Notes: generated by a model from the sequence alone, not told the origin. Shown: positions 33,868-45,148, counted from the stretch's first letter. The stretch is DNA of 64,000 nt from Campylobacter showae (GCF_900573985.1 NZ_UWOK01000001.1:682001-746000), one strand, 5' to 3'. Translations and numbers: made by a program.

Positions 33868-36327
33868 ATGAAGCGGATTTTTAAATTTATCGTCGACTTT
33901 CCAAAAAGCGTTATCGCGGGCGTACTAGCCGCGACGCTGGTTTTTGGATATTTTAGCGCCAAGCTCGAGGTGGATGCGTCTACAGAGACGCTGCTACTTG
34001 AAAACGATAAAGATCTGGCCGTCTTTAGAGACGTTTCTAAACGCTACGTTAGCCCAAACTACCTAGTTATAGCCTACACGCCAAAAAACGATTTGCTCGC
34101 GCCTTCCACGCTTAAAAAGATAGAAAATTTAAGCCGCGAACTAGAAAAAAACGAGCTCGTATCAAGCGTTATTTCGGTACTAAATATCCCGCTGCTTCAA
34201 AGCGGAACTAACGATCTTGGCGAGCTAGTTAAGCACGTACCAAGCCTTGCCGATGCCGATATAAACAAAACTCTAGTGCGCCGCGAGTTTGCAGATAGTC
34301 CGCTATATACGAACAACCTCGTTAGTCGCGACCTAAAAACTACGGCGATCGTGTTAAATTTAAAGACCGACGAGAAATATCAAAGCATACTAAACGAGCG
34401 AAATGCTCTGCTAAACGCCAAACTTGAGGGCAACATCACAAGCGAGCAAAAACAGCGCCTAAGCGCCGTAAATGCGCAGTTTAAAGCTCACCGCGACGAA
34501 GCTCGTATAAAAGAACACGCCGCGATCGAGCAGATCCGCGAGACGATAGCGAAATTCGGCGGAGGCGAGAGCCTGTTTTTAGGCGGGGCAAATATGATCG
34601 CCGACGATATGGTGAGCTTCGTGCGCTCGGATCTTGCGACCTACGGCATCAGCGTGACTCTGCTTTTGGTCTTTTGTCTTTGGCTGTTTTTTAGGCAGAT
34701 TCGCTACATCGTTATGCCGATTTTTATCTGCGTGATTAGCGTTATTTGGGCGAGCGGGCTGTTTGGGTTTTTCGGCTGGGAGATTACCGTCATCAGCTCA
34801 AACTACATCGCACTTCAGCTCATCATCACGATCTCGGTCGTTATTCACCTGATCGTGAGCTACCGCGAGTTTTGCATCACAAAGCCGCATCTTAACAACC
34901 GTCAGCTAGTCTATCTCACGCTGCGCGATAAGGCCAGCCCGTCGTTTTTTGCGATATTTACGACCGTTATCGGCTTTTTGTCACTTGCGCTTTCGGATAT
35001 CAAGCCTATCATAATGCTTGGAATCATGATGAGCGCGTCGATCTCTATCTCGCTAGCGCTCGCGTTTTTGTTATTTGGGTCTGCGACGGCGCTGATGCCA
35101 AAGCTTGCTCCCGTTAGGACGTTTGAGGATAAATTTAGCTTTACCAAGCACTGCGCCGCATTTGCGCTAAATCACAGCCGCGCCGTTTACGCGATTAGCA
35201 TTGCGGTGCTTATTTTCGGGCTTTACGGTATCTCAAAGCTAAAAGTCGAAAACAGCTTTATAAGCTATTTTAAAGATACGACCGAAATCCACAAAGGCAT
35301 GCAGGTAATCGATACGAAGCTAGGCGGCACGGTGCCGGTCGATATATTGATCAAATTTAACAAGCCTAAATTTGAGCAAAGCGCGGCTAAAAACGAGCCT
35401 AAAGACGAATTTGACGACGAATTCGCCGCTAGCGCGAACGAGGATAAGTATTGGTTTAATCAGCATAAAATCGACGTCGCGAAAAAGGTGCATAACTATC
35501 TAGAAAACAAGCGCTTCGTAGGGCACGCCAGCAGCCTAAACACCGTCGTAAAGGTCGTCGAGCGTATCACGCAAAAGCCCGCCGACGGCCTCATGCTCTC
35601 GATCCTATACGAACAGATCCCGCAAAAATACAAAGACATCATCCTAAGCCCCTATGTAAGCATAAAAGATAACGAGCTTCGCTTTACGGCGCGAACCCTT
35701 GATAGCGACGACGCGCTACGCAGGGACGAGTTTTTGCGCGAGCTTAGAACCGACATCGCAAATTTGATCGCAAACGACAACGCAAGCGTGCAAGTTAGCG
35801 GCGCGATGGTGCTTTATAATAACCTCCTTCAAAGCCTCATCGCCTCACAGGTCGATTCTTTCGGTTTTGTCATCTTGTCGCTTTTTATCGTTTTTTGCAT
35901 TATTTTTAAAAGCATTAAGCTCGCCGCCATCGCTATCGCGTCAAACTTGATCCCGCTTTGCGCGGTGTTTGGCGTCATGGGCGTGATGGGTATCCCGCTT
36001 GATATCATGAGCATTACGATAGCAGCTATCAGCATAGGCATCGGCGTGGACGACATCATCCACTACATCCACCGTCTAAAAATCGAGCTTCGCAGCAAAA
36101 ACGTCGCCGAGTCGATCAAGGCCTCGCACGCAAGTATCGGCTACGCGATGTACTACACCTCGTTTGCGATCATTCTGGGCTTTAGCATAATGGTAACTAG
36201 CAACTTTATCCCGACGATATATTTCGGACTTTTGACTGATCTTGTTATGATAATGATGTTGCTGGGGGCGCTGGTGCTGCTGCCGACACTAATCAAAACC
36301 TTTTACCGCGTTAAAAATTCCCCATAA
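33868..36327 (+). CDS. RND-superfamily (MMPL/HpnN-like) lipid transporter
   Basis: 819 residues from the ATG at 33868 (a TTG one codon earlier is the other option). It has one N-terminal helix, a large periplasmic loop (about 35-250), a block of five helices with the MMPL pattern, a second loop (about 435-640) and a second helix block ending near 810. The charged sequence FDDEFAASANE lies in the second loop. In the mlaA-mlaC context it probably supplies the inner-membrane step done by MlaFEDB in E. coli. The last codons (NSP, stop) are encoded by the first bases of repeat element R3, so the natural C-terminus may have been altered by the insertion. Confidence 0.85.
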   Translation: MKRIFKFIVDFPKSVIAGVLAATLVFGYFSAKLEVDASTETLLLENDKDLAVFRDVSKRYVSPNYLVIAYTPKNDLLAPSTLKKIENLSRELEKNELVSSVISVLNIPLLQSGTNDLGELVKHVPSLADADINKTLVRREFADSPLYTNNLVSRDLKTTAIVLNLKTDEKYQSILNERNALLNAKLEGNITSEQKQRLSAVNAQFKAHRDEARIKEHAAIEQIRETIAKFGGGESLFLGGANMIADDMVSFVRSDLATYGISVTLLLVFCLWLFFRQIRYIVMPIFICVISVIWASGLFGFFGWEITVISSNYIALQLIITISVVIHLIVSYREFCITKPHLNNRQLVYLTLRDKASPSFFAIFTTVIGFLSLALSDIKPIIMLGIMMSASISISLALAFLLFGSATALMPKLAPVRTFEDKFSFTKHCAAFALNHSRAVYAISIAVLIFGLYGISKLKVENSFISYFKDTTEIHKGMQVIDTKLGGTVPVDILIKFNKPKFEQSAAKNEPKDEFDDEFAASANEDKYWFNQHKIDVAKKVHNYLENKRFVGHASSLNTVVKVVERITQKPADGLMLSILYEQIPQKYKDIILSPYVSIKDNELRFTARTLDSDDALRRDEFLRELRTDIANLIANDNASVQVSGAMVLYNNLLQSLIASQVDSFGFVILSLFIVFCIIFKSIKLAAIAIASNLIPLCAVFGVMGVMGIPLDIMSITIAAISIGIGVDDIIHYIHRLKIELRSKNVAESIKASHASIGYAMYYTSFAIILGFSIMVTSNFIPTIYFGLLTDLVMIMMLLGALVLLPTLIKTFYRVKNSP

Positions 36328-36470
36328 ACGACGGATTTCAAGCTTTAAAATTTTAAACCCGCTTCGGTTACGTATTTCATATACGCGCCCTCGCGGGTTA
36401 AAATTTTAAAGTTAAACTACGCCTATTCTGTCTGGAATACTTGTATCATATCTTGCTAAATTTACAAATT
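36315..36470. repeat. Dispersed hairpin element R, copy 3
   Basis: The start AATTCCCCATAAACGACGGA and the end CTACGCCTATTCTGTCTGGA (36417-36436) match copies 1 and 2, and the tail GCTAAATTTACAAATTT matches copy 2. The core is nearly that of copy 1: arms 36343-36362 and 36393-36411 (CTTTAAAATTTTAAACCCGC / GCGGGTTAAAATTTTAAAG), but with a different tip (ACGTATTTCATATACG). The element begins inside the last codons of the RND gene. Confidence 0.82.
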
Positions 36471-36586
36471 TTGCCCACCGAGACCCATATCTTTAAAACG
36501 TAAATTTAAAACGTGCGGCGCGATAGCGCCAAATTTAGACCTGCACGCAGTGTAACAACTTCTCACGTCGTAGGGGTTGGGGGATT

Positions 36587-36669
36587 GTTAATGGGGAAGG
36601 GAGCTCTTTTGCTTCGGCTTTGCCTCGCAACTGCTAGCAGAGCGTAATTCAAGCCCCTTTCCTCTTAAC
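36587..36669. repeat. Short element with imperfect terminal inverted repeats
   Basis: GTTAATGGGGAAGGGA (36587-36602) and CCCCTTTCCTCTTAAC (36654-36669) are inverted relative to each other with a few mismatches. Between them lie 51 bases with no gene. It stands between repeat R3 and the BON gene. No other copy was noticed in the window. The remaining bases to 36881 show no supported gene. Confidence 0.4.
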
Positions 36670-36881
36670 ATAAAAGCAAGATAGCTTGAAACAATGCGCC
36701 AAATTTAAAAACTAAATTTAGTGCCGTCAAGATGCGGGTTTTGGTGCGTAAAATTTACAAATTTGGTTAAATTTGACTTCAAATTTGAGTATAAAAGCTA
36801 AGCAAAAATCTGCAAAGAAGTGCTCGAGTGAGAGTTATAAGCGAAGCGCAGCAAGAGGCAAGCCGCTAAAATATATAAAAA

Positions 36882-37490
36882 CTACTCCTTTAAAACCTTC
36901 AAAAACGAATACACGTCTCTCACGCCGTCGATGTGCTTGGCATACCAGATCGCGTGTTTTTCTTGCTCTATATCGGTGATGATACCCGTAAATACGACGT
37001 TGCATTGCACTACGCTTACTCTTACGCTTGTGCCGCTGATTATGCTATCTTTAAAAAAGCTATTTTTTAGTTTTAGCATTATGGCGAGGTTACTCTCGCA
37101 TTCGCCGCCGTCGCTAGGAAAGCGAATATAGGTGTAAATTTTACTCACGCCGTCGGTGTTTTTGGCTAGCTCTACGAGTTTAGTTTTGTGCTCGTCATCG
37201 GGCACCACGCCGATGAGATACACGTCGCCGTAAAAGCTCTCTACGTCCACGTTTAGGTTACTAAGCCCGCTTGAGGCTAAAATTTTAGTCTGGATTTTCG
37301 TTTTTATAAATTTATCTTTCGTTATCGAATAGATACCGCGCTCATCTTTGCTGATCTGGTAGGCGTCGTAGACGTTTATGCCCGTTAGCGGCGTCACGGT
37401 CGTAAAGAGCTCAAGACAACCGCCGAGGAAAAAAATCGGCGAAAAAATGAGGATGTTTTTTAAAAAAAATCGCGCAAATAGCTTTTTCAT
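36882..37490 (-). CDS. BON-domain lipoprotein
   Basis: 202 residues. The leader MKKLFARFFLKNILIFSPIF ends in a lipobox (FLGGC). Two BON domains follow (about residues 58-125 and 128-200), each with the NLNVDVESFYGDVYLIGVV / VVFTGIITDIEQEKHAIWYA pattern. Such proteins (OsmY, DolP-like) bind phospholipids at the outer membrane and help envelope stability; DolP is also a dual-BON lipoprotein. It is transcribed alone, toward repeat R3, and diverges from selC. Confidence 0.85.
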   Translation of the reverse strand: MKKLFARFFLKNILIFSPIFFLGGCLELFTTVTPLTGINVYDAYQISKDERGIYSITKDKFIKTKIQTKILASSGLSNLNVDVESFYGDVYLIGVVPDDEHKTKLVELAKNTDGVSKIYTYIRFPSDGGECESNLAIMLKLKNSFFKDSIISGTSVRVSVVQCNVVFTGIITDIEQEKHAIWYAKHIDGVRDVYSFLKVLKE

Positions 37491-37554
37491 CGCCGACCCA
37501 TAAAATTTTCTCCAAATACTATAGAAATCAAACTAAAATTTATATAAATTTAGT

Positions 37555-37560
37555 TATAAT
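37555..37560 (+). promoter_or_regulatory. -10 box TATAAT for selC
   Basis: AGTTATAAT carries a perfect TATAAT 21 bases before the tRNA-Sec 5' end, the right distance for transcription starting near 37567 with a short leader. Confidence 0.65.
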
Positions 37561-37581
37561 CGCGCTCATCATCCAACGACG

Positions 37582-37680
37582 CGGAGGATAAAGCGATCTG
37601 GTGGCGCTCGCGGACTTCAAATCCGATGGCGGGGCGGTTGACCGCTTCGCGGGGAGTTCGATTCTCTCATCCTCTCGCCA
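37582..37680 (+). tRNA. selC: Selenocysteine tRNA (anticodon UCA)
   Basis: The anticodon loop CTTCAAA (37615-37621) presents UCA, inside the stem CGGA/TCCG. The long variable arm GCGGTTGACCGC, the T arm GGGGAGTTCGATTCTCT and an encoded CCA (37678-37680) after G are typical of bacterial tRNA-Sec. The acceptor stem pairs GGAGGAT with ATCCTCT. If the usual 8-bp acceptor stem and G discriminator apply, its first pair is a C-C mismatch (37582/37676). It decodes the UGA of selD in this window and presumably that of formate dehydrogenase. Confidence 0.93.
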
Positions 37681-37763
37681 AAACTTCTACGTTTATTATC
37701 TTAAAACAAGCAAAATTCAGCTACAATAAGCCGTTTATATTAAATTAATTTAAGGTTTTTCTT

Positions 37764-40012
37764 TTGGCTAATTCATCCGCCTCTAAATTTCCTCTCGCAC
37801 GCGCCGTTTTAGGCAGGATATACGTGGTGCTTTTTGCTACCGCCGTATTTCTGATATGCGCCGCTAGCTTTGGGTTAAATTTAAAATTTGAAGGCGTAAA
37901 AGAGGATATTTACGCTGCGAATTCTAACTTTAAAATTTTCCTCAAAGAGCGCGCCTCAATCATAAATAACGAGCTAAGGCTCATCGAGATCTACATCGAC
38001 GCGCCTGAATTTGACGCAAACGTTATTTTCGACTTTGCCGTAAAAAACAATAATGAATACATGGCCTTTTTCGTCGTAAACGAACGCGGCGAGATAGAGT
38101 TTGTCAGCGATGAAAAATTGCGCGACACGTACTCCGCCTTTTTCCTATCAAAGCCTTGGGAAAACGAGCCTGAGGATAAAATTTTAAGATCAGAGTTTAT
38201 GTTTGACAAAAGCGACGTACCGACGAGACTCGTCGCAAAAAAGATGAAAAACGGCAAAATGGTGGCTACGCTCATACGCTTTACGGCGATTTACGAGGAG
38301 TTTGCGCGCGGATACGAGAGGATCGGCGTAAATTCGTTCGCGATAGACAAAAGCGGCAGAATCGTGTTTCACCAAAACCCCGAGCTAGTTTTAGAGCGCA
38401 AAAACATCTTTGATCTTTACGACGTGGACGTTGATTATCTAGACAGCGACGAAGTAAAATTTGCAAATTTAAGCTCGCTAAATAGCGAGATTTATTATAT
38501 CCAAAGAGTTCCCGGGATCGGTTTGGCCGTGGTTTCAAGCTATTCTATGGGTAAATTCGTAAAAGAAAATTTAATATTTTTATTAATCTGCGTTGCATTT
38601 TTGGCCGCGGGCGCTATTTTTACGATTCGATACGTCAAATTCGTCAAAAACTCCGTCATAAAGCCAGTTTTATCTATCAAAAATTTAGTCGCAAAAGCCG
38701 GCGACGGCGAGGAGATCAAGACCTACGCGAAATTCGGCTCGGTAGAGGAATTTGATCAAATCTCGGACGAGATCGTCAAATTTTACGGAGATTTCGGCGA
38801 GAAAAAGGCGAAATTTGAGGAGTACTCTCGCAAATTCGGATTTTTGTTTGAAAAAGGACCTTTTATCTTACTCTTAATCGACGCAAAAAGCGGCAAGATC
38901 GTCGAAGCAAGCGCAAGGGCGTGCGAGTTTTACGGATTTAGCGAGGAGGCTATAAAAAGCAAAAATTTAGCCGAGCTAAACGCGTCAAATTTGACCGATA
39001 TGAAAACGCTGCAAGAAGACGAAGGCGAAATTTACGAAACGAACCATTTTGTCGCGGGCGGCGAGATAAAACAGGTGCGCATCTACAAGCAAAACTACGA
39101 GCTATCTAACGGCGAAAAGATCGGCTTTTGCGTCGTAAAAGACATTACGAAGAGCAATACTCTAAAGAAAAACGCGCAAAAACAAAGCGAGATAGACGCC
39201 CATTCACCGCTGTTTAGCGTAGTTTGGAAGGACCGCTTTATAGGCGATATATCAAGCGTTTCGGACAATATCGAGCGCGCGCTGGGGTACAAAAAAAGCG
39301 AAATACTCTCAAACGAATTTGAGTTTAAAAACATCATCCATCCAGAAGACCGAGATAGACTCGCGAATGAATTTAATATCAAATTTAGCCTATTTAACGC
39401 AGCTTCGCTCAAAAAAGAGAACGAGTCGCTGCAGTCTTGCAGGCTGATAAGGAAAAATCTAGAGGTCATAAACTGCAGCGTATTTATCAAATTTATCTCA
39501 AAAGACGGCAGAACCGTGGACGAGGTGATCGGGTACTTCATAGAGAGCAAGCTGGCGGCAAATTTGACCGCAAAAGCGAGTATCGAAGTGACGCGTCTAA
39601 ACGACGACAAAGAGGGCGCATATAAAAATACGATTTTAAGCCTATTTGCAAATGCACAAGAAGCCGTCGCAGTAGTCGGGCTAGACGGCGTATTTTTAGA
39701 CGCTAACGATGCTTTTTGCAGGTTGAGCGGCTACTCCAAAGAAGAAGCCATCGGCAAGCCGTCAAATTTACTAAAATCAGGCGTGCATGACGATAAATTT
39801 TACGAACACATGTGGAAGAGGTTGTTGAAAAAAGGCTTTTATGGCGGCGAAATTTATAATAAGCGAAAAAACGGCGAAATTTATCTCGAGCAGCTTAGTA
39901 TCGCGACCGTTTACAGCGGCTCAAAGCCTAGCTACTTCGTGGCGGCGTTTCACGAGTTGCCGTGGGTAGAGCCTGAGATAAAACAGAATGAATCAAAAGC
40001 AAAGGAGCAAGA

Positions 40013-40016
<4 letters not shown>
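37764..40016 (+). CDS. Membrane PAS sensor protein without an output domain
   Basis: 750 residues from a TTG (37764) with AAGG upstream. Helix 1 (about 13-36) and helix 2 (about 272-296) enclose a periplasmic sensor of about 235 residues, of the PDC/Cache kind judging by its AVVSSY end. After a linker come three PAS domains: about 365-470 (LLIDAKSGKIVEASARAC), 490-610 (FSVVWKDRFIGDISSVS, with IIHPEDRDRL) and 625-745 (AVAVVGLDGVFLDANDAFC, with the PAC KRKNGEIYLEQLSI). No kinase, GGDEF, EAL or chemotaxis domain follows. The stop overlaps the GTG of the HisZ-like gene. Confidence 0.82.
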
Positions 40017-42129
<2,113 letters not shown>

Positions 42130-42130
42130 G

Positions 42131-42559
42131 ATGAAAAGCAAATTTACGCAAATCGTAAATATAAAAAAGCGAAATTTAGACAAAATCGAGCTAAATTTAG
42201 CAAGAACCAGAAACGAAGTGGCGATGATAGAGGGCTTCATAGCGCAGGCCGCCGAGCAAATTTCAAAATTTGAAATGCCCTCTAGCGGCTCTGCGACCGA
42301 TTTGCGCGGATCGCTGGAGCTTCTTGGCGCGATGCGGCGAGAAAAAAATCTGCTAACCGAGCGGCTCGAGCTAATGAAAAAAAGCATCGCGCACCTCGAG
42401 CGGCAGCACAAGGCGGCAAATTTGGAGTACGAAAAGATGAAATACCTGCAAACGCAGGACTTTAGCGCGCAAATAGAAAAGATAAAAAAAGCCGAAGCGG
42501 CGGCTCTGGACGAGTTTGCGACGATGAATTTTACTAGGCAAAAAGAGGCGAAAGCTTGA
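42131..42559 (+). CDS. FliJ-like coiled-coil protein
   Basis: 142 residues, almost entirely a charged antiparallel coiled coil (KSKFTQIVNIKKRNLDKIE, then MRREKNLLTERLELMKKSIA). Length, coiled-coil form and the position between purA and a MotE-like gene match C. jejuni Cj1497c and the FliJ family, a cytoplasmic flagellar export chaperone that binds the FliI/FliH ATPase. Sequence conservation in FliJ is very low, so the call rests on shape and context. It starts one base after the purA stop. Confidence 0.65.
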   Translation: MKSKFTQIVNIKKRNLDKIELNLARTRNEVAMIEGFIAQAAEQISKFEMPSSGSATDLRGSLELLGAMRREKNLLTERLELMKKSIAHLERQHKAANLEYEKMKYLQTQDFSAQIEKIKKAEAAALDEFATMNFTRQKEAKA

Positions 42560-43185
42560 AAAAAATTTTGATTTTACTAACTTTAAATTTATGCGTTTGG
42601 GGCGCAAACGACGTAAACGCTCAAAGCCCGGCGCAAAGCGGCTTTAAGATCCCGGTGGACTGCGTTTCGATCTTTGAAACCAGAAAAGACGAGCTAAAAA
42701 GAGAGCTTGCTAAAATAGACGAAGCAAGGCAGGCTTTGGAGGCTTTTCGTGCTAGTTCGGCGGCGCTTTTTGAGGAGCGAAACGCCAAGCTAGCCGTCAA
42801 AGAGGCCGAGATGAACGCAACTCTAGCCCGCGCGCAAGAGGAAAAAAAGCAAACCGAGCAGCTGCTAAAGAAAAACGAGGAAATCGTAAAAGAGCTAAAA
42901 GCGATGACTAGCGACAAGGTCGGCGAGGCTTACGGCAAGATGAAAGACCAAGCCGCCGCCGACGTGCTAAGCGCGATGGATAGGGTGGATGCGGCTAGTA
43001 TCATGTACTCGCTAAGCCCTAAAAAAATCTCCGCGATAATGGCAAAAATGGAGCCTACCGCAGCGTCTGAAATCACGCTTTTAATCAAACAAGGCCCGCC
43101 ATTTATAAAAGCCGAAAAAAACGTAACGCAGGAAATCTTTCCGACTTCGCCCGACGGCCCGGCGGGAAATTTGCTAAATTTATAA
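42556..43185 (+). CDS. MotE-like periplasmic coiled-coil protein with MgtE-N-type domain
   Basis: 209 residues from a TTG that overlaps the preceding stop. A signal peptide (about residues 1-18) is followed by a long coiled coil (about 45-115) and a C-terminal helical domain AAADVLSAMDRVDAASIMY / SLSPKKISAIMAKMEPTAA of the MgtE-N/FliG-like kind. This matches the MotE family (a motor-stator chaperone in epsilonproteobacteria) and C. jejuni Cj1496c, an exported protein linked to invasion. It is the last gene of a purA-led run, and no clear terminator follows. Confidence 0.72.
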   Translation: MKKILILLTLNLCVWGANDVNAQSPAQSGFKIPVDCVSIFETRKDELKRELAKIDEARQALEAFRASSAALFEERNAKLAVKEAEMNATLARAQEEKKQTEQLLKKNEEIVKELKAMTSDKVGEAYGKMKDQAAADVLSAMDRVDAASIMYSLSPKKISAIMAKMEPTAASEITLLIKQGPPFIKAEKNVTQEIFPTSPDGPAGNLLNL

Positions 43186-43481
43186 ATTTGGCGTTATAAC
43201 GCTCTAAATTTAGCTTGGCTCGCGTCTAAATTTGAGCTCAAATTTGCGCGGATAATGCGAAAGCCAAATTTGCCTTTGGCGGTCAAATTTGACTCCAAAG
43301 GTTAAATTTTACCGCCGTCAAATTTAACTATCGCTCGGACCCAAAAGTATTTTTGCCAGCGCGTCAAATTTTGCTTCAAATTTTACTTAAAACAAACGCC
43401 CGTCAAAACAAAAACTCCGTGAGATTTTAGGTATTTCTTACCAAATTTTGGTTAAAATCAAGCCCAAAAAGAGAGGTAAAA
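43186..43481. other. Intergenic stretch dense in AAATTT words
   Basis: No gene or stable hairpin recognised. I count ten occurrences of the hexamer AAATTT in these 296 bases, several of them as CAAATTTG. A run of A/T before the start of the next gene could hold its promoter (TAAAAT near 43453). Confidence 0.55.
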
Positions 43482-44033
43482 ATGCGTATAAAACTCCCAC
43501 ACACACCCTACATCGCGCACAAAATCGCTATTGATTTATTAAAGTCCGGATTCGTAAATTTAACGCGCGGAGTAGAGCCCGTAGCGGCATGCGCGAAAGA
43601 AATTTTAGATAACGATTTACAAAAAGAAAAAGCGCTTGAAGAGCGCGTAAACGAGGTGCTCGCCGAGAACGAAGACGATATGGAGAGCATGAAAGTCGAT
43701 AGAAAAAATATGTTTTGGCTCGTAAAAAAGAAGCTCGCCAAAGAGTACGGCGTGATCCTAACATACGAAGACCGCTTTAGCAACGTTGCTCACCTCGTGC
43801 TAGAAAGCGCTTGGAAAAAAGGACTCATCGACTACACGGTCTCTGAAAACCGTATCAAAAACATCATCTACGGCTCGATCGAAGACTATCTAAAAACGTA
43901 TGAAATTTTACAAGACGTGGTCATCGACAAGATCGACGGCTACAAGCGCAAGCTAATCCCGGGCACCGAGGAGTACGACATAGTATTTGAGCGGCTCTAC
44001 GAGGACGAACTAAGAAAACGAGGCATGCTGTGA
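43482..44033 (+). CDS. DUF507-family protein
   Basis: 183 residues. DUF507 proteins are short (about 90) or tandem (about 180), and this one is the tandem form: RIKLPHTPYIAHKIAIDLLK opens the first unit and EYGVILTYEDRFSNVAHLVL the second. They are cytosolic proteins of unknown function found mainly in epsilonproteobacteria and Aquificae. The stop overlaps the GTG of carA by four bases, so the two are translationally linked, a pairing that is conserved in C. jejuni (Cj1495c-carA). AGAGAGGTAAAA precedes the ATG. Confidence 0.85.
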   Translation: MRIKLPHTPYIAHKIAIDLLKSGFVNLTRGVEPVAACAKEILDNDLQKEKALEERVNEVLAENEDDMESMKVDRKNMFWLVKKKLAKEYGVILTYEDRFSNVAHLVLESAWKKGLIDYTVSENRIKNIIYGSIEDYLKTYEILQDVVIDKIDGYKRKLIPGTEEYDIVFERLYEDELRKRGML

Positions 44034-45148
44034 GAGCTTATATCTACCTTGAAAACGGCGTTTTTTTACAGGCGAAGGCCTTTGGCGCGAGCGGTACGGC
44101 TAGCGGAGAAATGGTCTTTAACACGAGTCTAACGGGCTATCAAGAGATCATGAGTGATCCTAGCTACGCGGGTCAGTTTATCGTCTTTACTATGCCAGAA
44201 ATCGGCATAGTAGGCGTAAACGAAAACGATATGGAGAGCGCCAAAATCCACGCTAGCGGCGTTTTGATGAGGGATTTTAACTCTACGCCGTCAAATTTCC
44301 GCTCGCAAAAAAGCTTGGAAGAATTTTTTAAAGAGCAAGGGAAATTCGGCGTTTACGATATCGACACGAGATTTTTAACCAAGATGCTACGAGATAACGG
44401 CGCGCTACACGCTGTGATCTCGACTGAAATTTCAGACGAAAAAGAGCTAAAAAAACTACTCGAAAACTCGCCCAAAATTTCAGAGATAAACTACGTCGCA
44501 AAGGTGAGCACGGAGCAAATTTACGCTCACAAAAAGGGCGCCTGGGATCACGCGAGCAAAGCCTACTCCGCGCTAAAATCAAACGGCAAAAAGATCGCCG
44601 TCATCGACTACGGCGTGAAGCGAAACATCCTAAACGAGCTTTGCGAAACCGGCCTTGAGACGCAAATTTATCCGCACGACATCGAGGCAGACGAGCTCAT
44701 CGCTAAATTTAACAAAGGCGAGATAAACGGCGTGTTTCTCTCAAACGGCCCGGGCGAACCAAAAGCCCTAAAAAACGAGATCGCGCAGATAAAAAAACTG
44801 ATCGAGGCGAGGGTGCCGATTTTTGGCATTTGCCTAGGTCATCAGCTGCTTAGCAATGCATTTGGCTTTGAGACGTACAAGCTAAAATTCGGTCAGCACG
44901 GCGCAAATCATCCGGTTTTAAATTTGCAAACCAAAGCAGTCGAGATAACGGCGCAAAACCACAACTACAACGTTCCCGAGGATATCGCGCAGGTCGCCCA
45001 TATCACGCATAGAAATCTTTTCGACGGTACGATCGAGGGCGTGAGATACAAGGATTATCCGGTATTTTCGGTGCAGCATCACCCCGAGGCTAGCGGCGGA
45101 CCGAGCGAGAGCAAATATATCTTTAAACAATTTTTAGAAATTTTATAG
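44030..45148 (+). CDS. carA: Carbamoyl-phosphate synthase small (glutaminase) subunit
   Basis: 372 residues. The N-terminal CarA domain has LQAKAFGASGTASGEMVFNTSL and TGYQEIMSDPSYAGQ. The glutamine amidotransferase domain carries FGICLGHQLLSNAFG (nucleophile cysteine) and the catalytic PVFSVQHHPEASGGP. It supplies ammonia to CarB for pyrimidine and arginine synthesis. The GTG start overlaps the DUF507 stop. carB is not in the window. Confidence 0.94.
   Translation: MRAYIYLENGVFLQAKAFGASGTASGEMVFNTSLTGYQEIMSDPSYAGQFIVFTMPEIGIVGVNENDMESAKIHASGVLMRDFNSTPSNFRSQKSLEEFFKEQGKFGVYDIDTRFLTKMLRDNGALHAVISTEISDEKELKKLLENSPKISEINYVAKVSTEQIYAHKKGAWDHASKAYSALKSNGKKIAVIDYGVKRNILNELCETGLETQIYPHDIEADELIAKFNKGEINGVFLSNGPGEPKALKNEIAQIKKLIEARVPIFGICLGHQLLSNAFGFETYKLKFGQHGANHPVLNLQTKAVEITAQNHNYNVPEDIAQVAHITHRNLFDGTIEGVRYKDYPVFSVQHHPEASGGPSESKYIFKQFLEIL

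Noticed and set aside
36773..36979. 68-codon forward frame before the BON gene
   Set aside because: It overlaps the 3' end of the BON gene on the opposite strand, is lysine-rich without pattern, and has no ribosome site.
37583..37680. tRNA-Ser in place of tRNA-Sec
   Set aside because: The anticodon is UCA within loop CTTCAAA, and the long acceptor and variable arms fit selenocysteine tRNA; the selD UGA agrees.
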